From NCBI GenBank assembly GCA_031553395.1, contig JAVBLR010000003.1, positions 62,001 to 126,000 of the forward strand: a stretch of 64,000 bases of DNA. The letters run 5' to 3'. Below the pieces are notes generated by a model that saw nothing but the letters and a program-made list of their open reading frames with translations, was not told the origin of the DNA and made no database searches. Below, one piece after another: positions 1 to 8,839 of the stretch. Made by a program: the position numbers and the translations under genes. Each line of letters begins with the position of its first letter. Within the stretch, counting starts at the first letter, position 1. The stretch comes from WRGA01 sp031553395 (GTDB taxonomy: Bacteria > Bacteroidota > Bacteroidia > Bacteroidales > WRGA01).

Positions 1-594
1 GTTTTCTTCTCTTATTATTAATATGTTATCCCTTCTTCCATAAACAGTTAAATCACCGGCAAAAGCAATGGCTTGCGGTAATGTCATTATTTCATTTGGG
101 ATAGTATACACAGCCGGGCGGGCAACTTCTCCTAATACAGAGACTTTGTAGTTGGCGATGTATATATTAACTGTTGGTGATTTTAAATATTTTTCCAGTT
201 CAGCTGTTATTTTATTTGTAGCTTCTGTAATGGTCATTCCTTTCACATACAAACTTCCAACCATCGGAAGTTGAATGTTCCCGGATTTATCAACCAAAAA
301 ACCAATAGCCGGGGCTGGAGCAATTGTTCCGGCACTTTGATACATAGCATTTACACTTGCTGCCGGATACGGATTAAACATTTCATTTGCTTCTTTACTT
401 ATACTGCTTACCGCAATAGAAAGGATATCTCCCTCTTGAATCCGAGGTATATAAGTGTTTGCTATTTCAGTTACAGTAGAATCTGTATTTTCATCAACGG
501 GTTGAAAATAGGTTATTTCTTTACGACTAACACATGATGATAAAACAAAAATTGAGCAAATAAGTATACTTAGAAATGTTTTGTATCTTCTCAT
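1..594 (-). CDS. Polysaccharide export (Wza-like) lipoprotein, 3' part missing
   Basis: Only the N-terminal 198 residues are in the window; the reading frame is open through base 1. The protein starts MRRYKTFLSILI and has a lipoprotein signal ending LSSC with the lipid-attachment Cys at residue 21. It is followed by a polysaccharide export domain (QEGDILSIAVSS) and the beginning of an SLBB-type domain (YKVSVLGEVARPAVYTIP). Family knowledge: such proteins form the outer-membrane channel that exports capsule or exopolysaccharide, together with a Wzc-like chain-length kinase that would be expected downstream, outside the window. A TAnnTTTG box (TAACTTTG) lies about 30 bases upstream. It is not contiguous with the sugar-transferase genes near 50 kb, so the chromosome has at least two exopolysaccharide loci. 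The family call is secure; the exported polymer is unknown. Confidence 0.9.
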   Translation of the reverse strand, partial: MRRYKTFLSILICSIFVLSSCVSRKEITYFQPVDENTDSTVTEIANTYIPRIQEGDILSIAVSSISKEANEMFNPYPAASVNAMYQSAGTIAPAPAIGFLVDKSGNIQLPMVGSLYVKGMTITEATNKITAELEKYLKSPTVNIYIANYKVSVLGEVARPAVYTIPNEIMTLPQAIAFAGDLTVYGRRDNILIIREEN

Positions 595-625
595 AGAACA
601 GCATTTGTTGTTTTTAAAATCGGCG

Positions 626-633
626 CAAAGTTA
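626..633 (-). promoter_or_regulatory. -7 box of the export lipoprotein gene
   Basis: On the minus strand the sequence reads TAACTTTG, an exact match to the Bacteroidetes -7 consensus TAnnTTTG, about 30 bases before the ATG. No convincing -33 TTTG is present at the right spacing. Confidence 0.45.
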
Positions 634-762
634 ATTCTTTTTAACATGTATTCTATATATAGAGTGTTATAAATCTTTAAAAGAGTTTTGTAATATGGTG
701 TTAACTGAGAATCTGTTTAATTTTTGTATTGACACCGATATGAATGTGACAATATTCTAATA

Positions 763-825
763 TGCCAATGTGCCAATTGTTATGAATGCGCTCTTCATTG
801 ACACATTGGCATATCGGCACATTAG
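763..825. repeat. Period-8 word-repeat hairpin (TGCCAATG type)
   Basis: TGCCAAT occurs at 763 and 771, exactly 8 bases apart. The complementary side has three 8-mers starting at 802, 810 and 818 (CACATTGG, CATATCGG, CACATTAG). The arms 760-772 and 802-814 are perfect 13-bp complements. The same word and the same 8-bp period recur at 31673-31724. It lies between divergent genes, so it is not a simple terminator. The function is unknown. Confidence 0.75.
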
Positions 826-917
826 TTCATTATTTTATCGTTTTGTAACTTAAACACTTTCTTACATTAAGTTAAATAAATAAACTTTGAGTTAATCGAA
901 TCTATAACAATGCCTTG

Positions 918-925
918 TATTTTTG
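918..925 (+). promoter_or_regulatory. -7 box of radC
   Basis: TATTTTTG matches TAnnTTTG and lies 60 bases upstream of the radC ATG. A TTTG at 886-889 is 28 bases away, too far for a normal -33 box, so the call rests on the -7 element alone. Confidence 0.4.
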
Positions 926-984
926 TAACTAATGAATGAATCAAAGCTGTTTGTTTGCTTCTAATTGATTTTCAGTATTAAAAT

Positions 985-1680
985 ATGATAAAAGATAAAA
1001 AACTTACAATCAACAACTGGGCGGAAGAAGACCGGCCGCGAGAGAAAATGTTATTAAAGGGTGTAAATTCTCTTAGCGATGCCGAACTTTTGGCGATATT
1101 AATAGCTTCAGGAAACCGGGATGAAACAGCGGTTGAATTATCTCAGCGTATTCTGCAATATTATGAAAATAACCTCAATTTATTAGGAAAATGTACAATT
1201 AAAGAACTATGTGATTTTAAGGGAATTGGTGATGCTAAGGCTATTACCATTATCGCAGCACTTGAACTAGGTCGGCGTAGAAATCAATCGTCGGTGATAG
1301 AGAGAAGACAAATATTGGCAAGTAAAGATGTTTATGAATATTTTCATCCGCTTATTGGAGACTTACCACATGAGGAGTTGTGGATAATCCTTTTATCTCA
1401 ATCAAACAAAATCATAAATAAGCGGAAAATCAGTCAAGGTGGAATTGCTGAAACATCAGCAGATATACGTCTGATTCTTAAATATGCACTTGAAGATTTA
1501 GCCACAGGGATTATTCTTTGCCATAATCATCCGTCGGGACTCGAGAAGCCAAGCTCGAGTGATAATGCATTAACACGAAAACTTCAGGATTCTTGCAAAG
1601 TGATGAATATCAGATTTATCGATCATGTAATTATTTCTGATAATAAATACTACAGTTATGCTGATGAAGGGAGAATTTGA
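985..1680 (+). CDS. radC: RadC family JAB/MPN-domain protein
   Basis: This 231-residue protein has the two-part RadC architecture. The N-terminal helical half includes a helix-hairpin-helix region (LCDFKGIGDAKAITI, about residues 75-90). The C-terminal JAB/MPN metallo-domain has the JAMM motif: His180 and His182 in HNHPSG and Asp193 downstream, with a candidate catalytic Glu in HEELW near residue 131. Length is normal for the family. Despite the name, the family's role in DNA repair is not established; JAMM folds usually carry zinc and many are peptidases. It is followed by a 195-bp gap containing a word-repeat hairpin and a separate promoter, so it is probably transcribed apart from the downstream ABC-F gene. 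The family call is secure and the function uncertain. Confidence 0.95.
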   Translation: MIKDKKLTINNWAEEDRPREKMLLKGVNSLSDAELLAILIASGNRDETAVELSQRILQYYENNLNLLGKCTIKELCDFKGIGDAKAITIIAALELGRRRNQSSVIERRQILASKDVYEYFHPLIGDLPHEELWIILLSQSNKIINKRKISQGGIAETSADIRLILKYALEDLATGIILCHNHPSGLEKPSSSDNALTRKLQDSCKVMNIRFIDHVIISDNKYYSYADEGRI

Positions 1681-1684
1681 AGAA

Positions 1685-1843
1685 GAAGTATGGAGTTAGA
1701 AGTTTGAATTTTGGAGTGTGAAGAAATATCCGATTCTAATGGTATTTTTTATTAATATTCATTAATTCAATGATTTATGTATTTTGCATATATATGTAAA
1801 TTTTTCCCGCTTCATACTTCATACTTCATACTCCAAACTTCTT
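1685..1843. repeat. Period-7 word-repeat hairpin (GAAGTAT / TTCATAC type)
   Basis: The left arm is six successive heptads of form GRAnTnT from 1685 to 1726 (GAAGTAT, GGAGTTA, GAAGTTT, GAATTTT, GGAGTGT, GAAGAAA). The right arm, 1811-1845, has three exact TTCATAC copies (1811, 1818, 1825), then TCCAAAC and TTCTTTT. The two sides are roughly complementary over about 35 bases. The element ends at the promoter of the ABC-F gene. Confidence 0.8.
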
Positions 1844-1846
1844 TTT

Positions 1847-1854
1847 TATCTTTG
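1847..1854 (+). promoter_or_regulatory. -7 box of the ABC-F gene
   Basis: TATCTTTG matches TAnnTTTG and lies 22 bases before the ATG at 1876. It supports the 1876 start over the longer in-frame start at 1777, which would lie upstream of this promoter. No clear -33 box is seen because the word-repeat occupies that position. Confidence 0.5.
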
Positions 1855-1875
1855 CAGAATATTCAAAAAACGCTT

Positions 1876-3756
1876 ATGGTTACTTATCTGCAGGTAAATG
1901 GATTGACAAAATCTTTCGGTAGTTTAATCTTATTTGAAAATCTTTCTTTCGGAATTTCCGAAGGGCAACGGATTGCGCTGATTGCCAAAAATGGTTCGGG
2001 AAAAACTACTTTATTAAATATTTTAGCAGGAAAAGAAGATTACGATTCGGGCGAGATTGTTTTCAGACAAGGGATTCGTGTGGGGTATTTGGAACAAGAT
2101 CCTCAGTTTCCCGGAAATATAACTGTTTTGGAGGCTTGTTTTCATTCTCAAAATGAAATGGTTCAATTAATTGCAGCATATGAAAAAGCTGTTGCATCCA
2201 ATAATCATGTAGAGATTAATAGTCTTTCTGCTCAAATGGACCATTCGCAAGCATGGGATTATGAGCAAAAAGCCAAACAAATTCTTTCTCAATTAAAAAT
2301 TACAAATTTCGAACAACAGGTAAAAGAGCTTTCCGGTGGGCAACTAAAGCGAATAGCATTGGCAAATGTATTAATTACCGAACCGGATTTGTTGATATTG
2401 GATGAGCCGACCAATCATTTGGATTTGGAAATGACGGAGTGGCTCGAAGAGTACCTCAAACGGAATAACCGGAGTTTGTTGATGGTTACGCACGACCGTT
2501 ATTTCCTCGATAGGGTTTGCAACGAAATTATAGAAATCGACAATAAACAGTTATTTCAATATAAAGGAAATTACAGTTATTATCTCGAAAAAAGACAAGA
2601 ACGGATGGATGCCGCGTCTGCCGAACTGGAAAGGGCGAATAATCTTTTCCGAAAAGAATTGGATTGGATGCGCCGTCAGCCTCAGGCACGTGCAACCAAG
2701 GCAAAATCAAGGATCGATGCTTTTTATGATTTGGAGGAAAAAGTAAAGCAGCGTTCGGATTCGGGAAATGTGAAATTAAACGTTAAAGCAGCTTATATAG
2801 GTTCTAAAATATTTGAAGTAGAGCATTTATATAAGAGTTATGACGATTTAAAAATTTTGAAAGATTTCAATTATATTTTTTCCCGGTACGAAAAAATGGG
2901 TATTGTCGGCAATAATGGAACCGGAAAATCGACATTTATTAAAATTCTGATGGGAAAAGTCAATCCCGATAGAGGAAAGATTGATATCGGAGAAACGGTA
3001 AAATTTGGTTATTACAGTCAGGACGGATTGCAGTTCGACGACCAGATGAAAGTGATAGATGTAATTCGTGATATTGCCGAAGAAATATCGTTGGGTGATG
3101 GAAAACGGTTATCGGCATCGCAATTCCTGCAACATTTTTTATTTACTCCCGAAACGCAATACAATTATGTATATAAATTAAGTGGAGGAGAAAAACGCCG
3201 TTTGTATTTGTGTTCTGTATTGATACAAAACCCTAATTTCTTGGTGCTTGATGAACCGACAAATGATTTGGATATTGTTACATTAAATGTGTTGGAAGAA
3301 TATCTGCAAAGTTTTAAGGGTTGCGTTATTGTTGTTTCCCATGACCGCTATTTTATGGATAAGGTTGTTGATCATTTGCTTGTTTTTAAAGGGAATGCCG
3401 ATATCAAGGATTTTCCTGGAAATTATACCGATTACCGTGATTGGAAGGACGAACAAGAACGTTTGGAAAAAACGAATCCTTCATCCAAAAAGCAAAATCA
3501 GGAAAAAGATAAAAATAAACCGGATAGAAATACCACCGAAAAAAAGAAACCCACTTTTAATGAAAAAAGAGAGTTTGAATTATTAGAAAAGGAACTCGAA
3601 AAATTGGAACTCGAAAAAAGTGAATTGGAGGCTAAACTCAATTCGGGAAATCTTTCTTCAGATGAATTAATTGCTTCTTCAACGCGCATTAGCGAACTGA
3701 TTGATTTAATAGATGAAAAAACATTCCGCTGGCTTGAATTGAGTGAAATGATGTAG
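1876..3756 (+). CDS. ABC-F family ATPase, Uup-like
   Basis: This 626-residue protein has two ABC ATPase domains and no membrane segment, the ABC-F layout. The first domain has Walker A AKNGSGKTT, signature LSGGQLKRIAL and Walker B LLILDEPTNHLDLE. The second has GNNGTGKSTF, LSGGEKRRLYL and FLVLDEPTNDLDI. A charged linker follows and then a C-terminal coiled coil rich in Glu/Lys/Leu (about residues 565-626), which is typical of Uup rather than EttA. ABC-F proteins act on the ribosome. Uup has been linked to ribosome rescue/assembly and to DNA transposition phenotypes, and resistance-type members also exist, but the C-terminal coil argues for Uup. The start was chosen at MVTYLQVNG because an upstream in-frame start gives an unrelated extension that runs through the word-repeat region and promoter. 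Confidence 0.9.
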   Translation: MVTYLQVNGLTKSFGSLILFENLSFGISEGQRIALIAKNGSGKTTLLNILAGKEDYDSGEIVFRQGIRVGYLEQDPQFPGNITVLEACFHSQNEMVQLIAAYEKAVASNNHVEINSLSAQMDHSQAWDYEQKAKQILSQLKITNFEQQVKELSGGQLKRIALANVLITEPDLLILDEPTNHLDLEMTEWLEEYLKRNNRSLLMVTHDRYFLDRVCNEIIEIDNKQLFQYKGNYSYYLEKRQERMDAASAELERANNLFRKELDWMRRQPQARATKAKSRIDAFYDLEEKVKQRSDSGNVKLNVKAAYIGSKIFEVEHLYKSYDDLKILKDFNYIFSRYEKMGIVGNNGTGKSTFIKILMGKVNPDRGKIDIGETVKFGYYSQDGLQFDDQMKVIDVIRDIAEEISLGDGKRLSASQFLQHFLFTPETQYNYVYKLSGGEKRRLYLCSVLIQNPNFLVLDEPTNDLDIVTLNVLEEYLQSFKGCVIVVSHDRYFMDKVVDHLLVFKGNADIKDFPGNYTDYRDWKDEQERLEKTNPSSKKQNQEKDKNKPDRNTTEKKKPTFNEKREFELLEKELEKLELEKSELEAKLNSGNLSSDELIASSTRISELIDLIDEKTFRWLELSEMM

Positions 3757-3802
3757 GTAAATAGCTATAAGTCAGATTTTTGAAATCTTAAAGTTTTGTA
3801 CC

Positions 3803-4774
3803 ATGAAGAAATACTATTTATTGTTATTGATAGGAATATTATTTGTATCTTGTTCAACTTTAATAAATCAATCAACGACAACTATAAATATACATTCTGA
3901 TGAAGATGTCAAAGTAAGTGTAAATAATGATACTATTAATTGGCATACTATTCCTGCAACTATTGCAGTTCAACGTTCAAAAGAAGATTTAGTACTTACT
4001 GTAAGAAATGATACAACTCAAAAACAGTTAAATATTAAGAGTTATTTATCAACAGCTTTTTGGTTAGGGAATTTATTTAACGGAGCTGGTGTTATTGGCT
4101 ATGCAGTAGATTTGACAAACTCCAAGCGGTATTCATATCCAAGTGCTGTTTTTATTGATTTAGATAATAATAATACATCTTATTCAATTGTAAAATATGC
4201 TACATGGCTGAATCCCGTAAAAAATCTTTTGAGTTTTAAAATTTCCATTCCCGAAGGAAATTGGCTTTATCTTAATACCGGAAATGGTTATGGTAATAGA
4301 TTTGGCTTCTTAGGTATTTCTGCCGGTATTGAATATTATCTCACGAATAAATATTGTTTAAATATTGATTTTGGAGGATTGACTGATTTTATGTTACCAG
4401 TTCCCGCCCCAGTTGATTATGGAGGAAGCTATAATAGTTCTTTTGCTGTATATGGAGATATTCAACTTGGTAGTGATTATAAAAGAATGCATTATGATGT
4501 TGGATTTCAATTTAATAAAACATCATATTATGAAAGGGAAACAATCGAACTATTTCCTGAGTATATTGACACCTTAAAGTATTCAGTAAAACAAGTAAAT
4601 TTTGGAGTTGCGCTTTCGACCTATTATCGAATATCAAAAAAATTTAACATCGGAATAAATTATTATCCATCATTTATTGCAATTCAAGATAAAAAAGCCC
4701 AACTTCATTATTCGCATCTATTGTTTTTAGAATTGATATTTAGAAAAGAAGTGTATAGGAATAGAAAAAAATAA
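3803..4774 (+). CDS. Lipoprotein of unknown function with C-terminal strand-rich domain
   Basis: This 323-residue protein begins MKKYYLLLLIGILFVSC, a lipoprotein signal with Cys at residue 17. Residues 25-75 look like a PEGA-type beta domain (VKVSVNNDTINWHTIPATIAV). They are followed by a short hydrophobic segment near NGAGVIGYAVDLTNSKRY, a phrase that recurs in Bacteroidetes lipoproteins. The C-terminal 170 residues are rich in aromatic alternating strands and end in LLFLELIFRK, which resembles an outer-membrane beta-barrel. It lies 46 bases after the ABC-F gene on the same strand and converges with the EnvC-like gene, with only 7 bases between the stops. I do not recognise a named family; an outer-membrane location is inferred. 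Confidence 0.75.
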   Translation: MKKYYLLLLIGILFVSCSTLINQSTTTINIHSDEDVKVSVNNDTINWHTIPATIAVQRSKEDLVLTVRNDTTQKQLNIKSYLSTAFWLGNLFNGAGVIGYAVDLTNSKRYSYPSAVFIDLDNNNTSYSIVKYATWLNPVKNLLSFKISIPEGNWLYLNTGNGYGNRFGFLGISAGIEYYLTNKYCLNIDFGGLTDFMLPVPAPVDYGGSYNSSFAVYGDIQLGSDYKRMHYDVGFQFNKTSYYERETIELFPEYIDTLKYSVKQVNFGVALSTYYRISKKFNIGINYYPSFIAIQDKKAQLHYSHLLFLELIFRKEVYRNRKK

Positions 4775-4781
4775 GAATACT

Positions 4782-6011
4782 TTACTTTCTAAGCCAAGCC
4801 TCAGGATTCAGTTTTGTTTTTCCTTTTCTTATTTGAAAGTATAAAGTAGCTATATTTCCATTATCAGCATCAGAATAAATGCTCCCTATTGTTTGCCCGA
4901 TTTTTACTTTATCTCCTTTTTTTACAGAAACAGAAGCTAAATTGGCATACACGGTAAGATAATCTCCGTGGCGGATGATAATTGAGTTATGATAACCCGA
5001 AAGAGCAAAAACGGCACTCACTTCGCCATCATAAATGGCTTTCACATTGGTATCTGATAAAGCTTGAATATTTATCCCACCGTTGGTTACTGTAGTTTGC
5101 TTTAATTCTTCATATTGTTGTTCTCCGAATCTTCCGGTAATCAGATATTGTCCGGAAACAGGAAATGGCAATTTACCCTTGCTTTTTTCAAAAGAAGTTG
5201 AGACATTTTGCTCGGCTGCTGTCATCGCATAATCACCTTTATTATCAACCGGAGTCCTGTTTTCCTTTTCTTGATTTTTTACCGACAAATCGGCTTCTCC
5301 TGCAATCACACCTTCGATAGCGTTATTTAGTTCAATAGCTTCTTTTTGTTGTTTTTTCAATTCGGCTTGCAATGCGTTTCTTTTGCTTTGCAAATCATCT
5401 ACAATTGCCTTCTGTTTTTTCTCTTCTGCAAAAAGCTTTAAATCTTCTGTTTGTTGCAAACTAAGTAATGCTAACTTCTCAGATCGTTTCGATTCCAGTT
5501 TTTTTTCTTTGTTTACTAATTCCTGCTGAGAAAGATTGATTCTTTCTAATTGCTTTTTTTGCCAGGCATAAATTTCTCTCAAGTATTCAAAACGCCGATA
5601 AGATTCAGTAAGCGAACCTGCAGATAAAACAAAAAGCAACTTATTCTGAAAATAATTACCTTTTTGCAATCCTTTTAATATTTGTGCATAACGTTGCTTT
5701 TCTACATCCAAACTCTCGGCAAGCTCTTTTGTATCTTCCTGTACAATAAAAATCTCATCTTCAATATCCGCTATTTCATTATTAATCCCAGCAAGATATT
5801 GTTTTCTTAACATTACCTTTTGGCTTAACGCACTTAATTGTTGTAAAGATACTGCAACGTTTTTATCGGCTTCATCCAGCTTTTTTGTTGTTTCTTCTAT
5901 CTTTAAGAGCATTTCTTTTTGCTTTTTTTGCAAATCACGGGTGTCGTTTTGACTATGCAAAAAAGAAATACAACTAAATAAAAGCAATATAATGTAAATG
6001 TATTTTATCAT
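4782..6011 (-). CDS. EnvC-like murein hydrolase activator with degenerate M23/LytM domain
   Basis: This 409-residue protein has a signal peptide (IILLLFSCISFLHSQ), a long coiled coil (about residues 20-240) and a C-terminal LytM/M23 fold (about 280-409). The zinc ligands expected in an active M23 peptidase are absent: the HxGxD-type motif reads TNGGINI, the later tyrosine-His position reads YANL, and the LHFE position reads LYFQIRK. This is the pattern of EnvC, which activates amidases without cutting peptidoglycan itself. It is the last gene of a three-gene minus-strand operon, and its ATG overlaps the stop of the DUF4292-like lipoprotein gene by 4 bases. The role in septal or envelope peptidoglycan turnover is inferred from family. 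Confidence 0.88.
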   Translation of the reverse strand: MIKYIYIILLLFSCISFLHSQNDTRDLQKKQKEMLLKIEETTKKLDEADKNVAVSLQQLSALSQKVMLRKQYLAGINNEIADIEDEIFIVQEDTKELAESLDVEKQRYAQILKGLQKGNYFQNKLLFVLSAGSLTESYRRFEYLREIYAWQKKQLERINLSQQELVNKEKKLESKRSEKLALLSLQQTEDLKLFAEEKKQKAIVDDLQSKRNALQAELKKQQKEAIELNNAIEGVIAGEADLSVKNQEKENRTPVDNKGDYAMTAAEQNVSTSFEKSKGKLPFPVSGQYLITGRFGEQQYEELKQTTVTNGGINIQALSDTNVKAIYDGEVSAVFALSGYHNSIIIRHGDYLTVYANLASVSVKKGDKVKIGQTIGSIYSDADNGNIATLYFQIRKGKTKLNPEAWLRK

Positions 6012-6835
6012 TTTATAAGGATATTTAATAAATCATTCATTCCTATTCGTTTGTATTTTGATGGAATAGAAAAGTCTATATTTAATTTAGTATCTTTTTC
6101 AATTTTAGAAAAAGAAAAATTAACATCCATCTTTTTATTTTTGCCATTTACAGCTACACCGATATTAAAAGGAAATTGAACACCTACAGCATTTTGAAAA
6201 TCGGAGTATTTCCAATTCATATTATAATCAGATGACTCGGCATTGATTGAAGTCGACATAATATGATGTGCAAAATCTCCTGCAAAAGTATAATTTAATT
6301 TTTGATTGCTTTTCAATGTCAGAAACATTTGATCATCTTTTTGTTTTATTTTAAAAGATGAAAAGTCTGATTTTGCAACATTTTTTTGTCCCGGAATAAA
6401 CAAACTATTTGTAAATAATGATTGTAGAACATTAAAATCCACGTCGGCATTTTGAGCTTTAAAGGTAGATATGTCCTCTGCGATGTATCGTTGGTTGAGT
6501 CTGTCTATTATTACAATACTATCAGGAGTTACATGCAGGCGAAACATTTCAGAACCAAAAATAGGAATCAATACCGATATTTGTAAGGCTTTATCTTTTT
6601 GTAATTTTAAGGTAGCTTTTGACCCTATTTTTTTATCGCCTGTTTTTAATTCAATATTCATTTTTCCTGATAAAGTGTTATATTGCAACTCATTACCAAG
6701 TATTGTGTCAAAATATTCAGAGGCTGTAACTCCAGCTAAGCTTCCTGTACTAGCAATAGAACTCTTCCCTGATTTACAACTATTTAATACAATTATTAGG
6801 ACTAAAGATACTAATAATGTCCAATAAGACTTCAT
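6008..6835 (-). CDS. DUF4292-type envelope lipoprotein
   Basis: This 275-residue lipoprotein starts MKSYWTLLVSLVLIIVLNSC, with the lipid Cys at residue 20. The body looks like the Bacteroidetes DUF4292 family, a LolA/LolB-like beta fold: KMNIELKTGDKKIGSKATLKLQKD followed by ISVLIPIFGSEMFRLHVTPDS. Family members sit next to TPR and EnvC-like genes in many Bacteroidetes, and the same order is seen here. It overlaps both neighbours by 4 bases (ATGA), so the three are translationally coupled. A role in handling lipoproteins or lipids at the outer membrane is inferred from the fold, not shown. Confidence 0.85.
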   Translation of the reverse strand: MKSYWTLLVSLVLIIVLNSCKSGKSSIASTGSLAGVTASEYFDTILGNELQYNTLSGKMNIELKTGDKKIGSKATLKLQKDKALQISVLIPIFGSEMFRLHVTPDSIVIIDRLNQRYIAEDISTFKAQNADVDFNVLQSLFTNSLFIPGQKNVAKSDFSSFKIKQKDDQMFLTLKSNQKLNYTFAGDFAHHIMSTSINAESSDYNMNWKYSDFQNAVGVQFPFNIGVAVNGKNKKMDVNFSFSKIEKDTKLNIDFSIPSKYKRIGMNDLLNILIK

Positions 6836-8592
6836 TCTTCTATATAAGTTTTAGTTTCTATTTTTTTCTTCAATAACTCTGATTCAGAACCCTTTTCTAA
6901 TGCTTTTTTCCAATATTCAACAGCTTCGTCAACTTCTCCGTCTTTATATAAAACATCTCCATAATGTTCTAATATTTCTTCGTTGTCGTCGCCACCATTT
7001 TTCATCGCACTATTCAAATAAAACTTAGCTAATGTGTAATTTCCCTGCATGAAATAAATCCATGCATATGTATCCAAATAAGTGCTATTATCAGGTTGTA
7101 ATTTTACACAAATTCCACTCATTCGTTCAGCCTTGTCTAAATCTTTCTTTTCCAGCGATAAGAAATAGGCATAATTATTCAAAACGCCAATATTCTGTTC
7201 ATTGTAAGTGAGCGCCTTATCGTAAGCAGCAAAAGCATCCTCTTTTTTATTCAATTTGTAACTAATATCGCCTATTTGTCCGTAAAAGTCGGAAAGCATC
7301 ATCACATTTTCTTTTGGAACAAATAATGCCCCGGTTTGAAAAGCTCTTAATGCGTCTTCATAATCAGCCAATTGGTAATAAGCGACTCCCTGATAAAAAA
7401 ATATTTCAGGCGATTCGGGAAATAAATCCAACGCTTTGTTGCAAGTTTCAACCATCTCCTGATATTCCTTATTTTGTCCGTCAAGAGATATCAACTGTAT
7501 CCAAATGTCTTTATTTTCAGGTTGTAATCCTGTTACTATTTCGAATTGCTCTTTAGCTTCGCTTATTTTTCTTTGAGATAAAAGTAATCCCCCGTACATG
7601 GTGTGTAAATCCACTTCTTGTGGATATTCCTCCAATAGTTGCCTGAATAAGGCTTCGGCCTGTGGTAAATCAGTAGAATCCTTTACATTATGTTGCAAAT
7701 AATGACTTAAATAAGCAATCTTATTTTCAATGTCAATCTTAGGATTTACAAAAACGCTTTTCATTTGATTCTTAGCCGATTCCTTATCTCCGATAGCTTC
7801 ATAATAATTAGCTAAAGATACAGCCAAATATGAATTACCGGGATCTAATTTCAATGCTTTTTGGTAATAATCGTATGCTTCTTTATTTTTTCCTGCATCT
7901 AAATATAAATCGCCCAACAAAACAACATATTTTAATTCATAAGGATATTTATTAATAAGTTGTTGAATTTCATTGAAAGCCTCTTTTTCTTTTCCCATGT
8001 ATTGGTATAACTTATATTTTTGCAAGCTGATAGCTTCTGAAATGCCCATGCTCTCTTCTAATTTATTAAGAGATTTTATGGCACTTTCTGTATCTCCACT
8101 TTGGGCGTAAAGTGAAGCAAGGTTATAGTTTAACTCGGGCTTTTCGGGATAAGACGGTATCATTTGCTCATAAGTTTCAATGGCTGTAGCAAATAAATGC
8201 ATTTTTTCGCATTGCTCGGCTAAAGTAATAAGATACCAGTAATTTGAACGATCTAAAGATACGGCCTTTTGTAAGGCTGCTACAGCAGCCTTATTTTTAT
8301 TCATTAATTTATAATAGGAAGACATTTCATACATTACCGGCGCACTTGCCGAATCAATATCATTGCAATGCAGCAACAAATCAAATGCGCGGTCATATTC
8401 CCCTTTATTTTTAGCTTTTAATGATTCTAAAAAGAAGTAATCAAACTTGCGTTTGTCTTCATTATTTAATGTTGATTGTTTTACTTTATTCGTTTGACTT
8501 TTATCATTAGTTGCCCCATGTAACGAAACTAATGGTAGAGTGTACAATATAATGAATAAAGATATGATGATTTTATGCATAAATTTTGACAT
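6832..8592 (-). CDS. Secreted tetratricopeptide-repeat protein
   Basis: This protein of about 586 residues begins with a signal peptide (IIISLFIILYTLPLVSLHGA) and continues as an almost uninterrupted TPR array. Typical repeats are seen in SAPVMYEMSSYYKLMNKN, KPELNYNLASLYAQSGDTE, YKYVVLLGDLYLDAGK-like and NIGVLNNYAYFLSLEKKD. The ATG at 8592 (MSKFMHK) was chosen; 8580 (MHK) is equally possible, and the more upstream 8616 start adds residues ahead of the signal peptide. It is the first gene of the TPR / DUF4292 / EnvC operon. TPR arrays are protein-interaction scaffolds, so a periplasmic or outer-membrane assembly role for the operon is likely, but no specific partner can be read from the sequence. 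Confidence 0.88.
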   Translation of the reverse strand: MSKFMHKIIISLFIILYTLPLVSLHGATNDKSQTNKVKQSTLNNEDKRKFDYFFLESLKAKNKGEYDRAFDLLLHCNDIDSASAPVMYEMSSYYKLMNKNKAAVAALQKAVSLDRSNYWYLITLAEQCEKMHLFATAIETYEQMIPSYPEKPELNYNLASLYAQSGDTESAIKSLNKLEESMGISEAISLQKYKLYQYMGKEKEAFNEIQQLINKYPYELKYVVLLGDLYLDAGKNKEAYDYYQKALKLDPGNSYLAVSLANYYEAIGDKESAKNQMKSVFVNPKIDIENKIAYLSHYLQHNVKDSTDLPQAEALFRQLLEEYPQEVDLHTMYGGLLLSQRKISEAKEQFEIVTGLQPENKDIWIQLISLDGQNKEYQEMVETCNKALDLFPESPEIFFYQGVAYYQLADYEDALRAFQTGALFVPKENVMMLSDFYGQIGDISYKLNKKEDAFAAYDKALTYNEQNIGVLNNYAYFLSLEKKDLDKAERMSGICVKLQPDNSTYLDTYAWIYFMQGNYTLAKFYLNSAMKNGGDDNEEILEHYGDVLYKDGEVDEAVEYWKKALEKGSESELLKKKIETKTYIEE

Positions 8593-8632
8593 AATAAAAA
8601 GAAAAGTGTCTAACAATAAGAATTATAATCTG

Positions 8633-8640
8633 CAAAAGTA
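8633..8640 (-). promoter_or_regulatory. -7 box of the TPR-DUF4292-EnvC operon
   Basis: The minus strand reads TACTTTTG, matching TAnnTTTG, about 40 bases upstream of the first gene's ATG. No -33 box is clear. Confidence 0.45.
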
Positions 8641-8774
8641 CAACAAAAATAAGAACAGACTATTAATGTTTACTTTTTTTAGGACATTCGGCTGAAAGGA
8701 GTTTATTATAATCATTACAAAAGGAACAAATTTTATCTATTTTCTCCTCATTTTTAATTCTTTTTATGAATGAA

Positions 8775-8807
8775 TTGCATATTAATCATTTATATATATT
8801 AATTTTG
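8775..8807 (+). promoter_or_regulatory. Promoter of the secreted-protein cluster
   Basis: TTG at 8775-8777 and an exact TAATTTTG at 8800-8807 are separated by 22 bases, close to the Bacteroidetes spacing. The box is 32 bases upstream of the ATG at 8840. Confidence 0.55.
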
Positions 8808-8839
8808 CGCCCGATAATTTTAATTTAATTATATTATTT

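Larger units (their letters stand above)
595..984. other. 390-bp intergenic region between divergent wza-like gene and radC
   Basis: This gap holds promoter-like boxes for both flanking genes (626-633 minus, 918-925 plus) and a hairpin built from 8-bp words at 763-825. The rest is AT-rich, and I see no gene, RNA gene or mobile element in it. Confidence 0.6.

Noticed and set aside
1777..1875. N-terminal extension of the ABC-F protein
   Set aside because: The extra 33 residues run through a word-repeat and a promoter box, and the family N-terminus begins at 1876.
7314..7556. Plus-strand frame opposite the TPR gene
   Set aside because: It is antisense to a well-supported TPR coding region and has no signal or family features.
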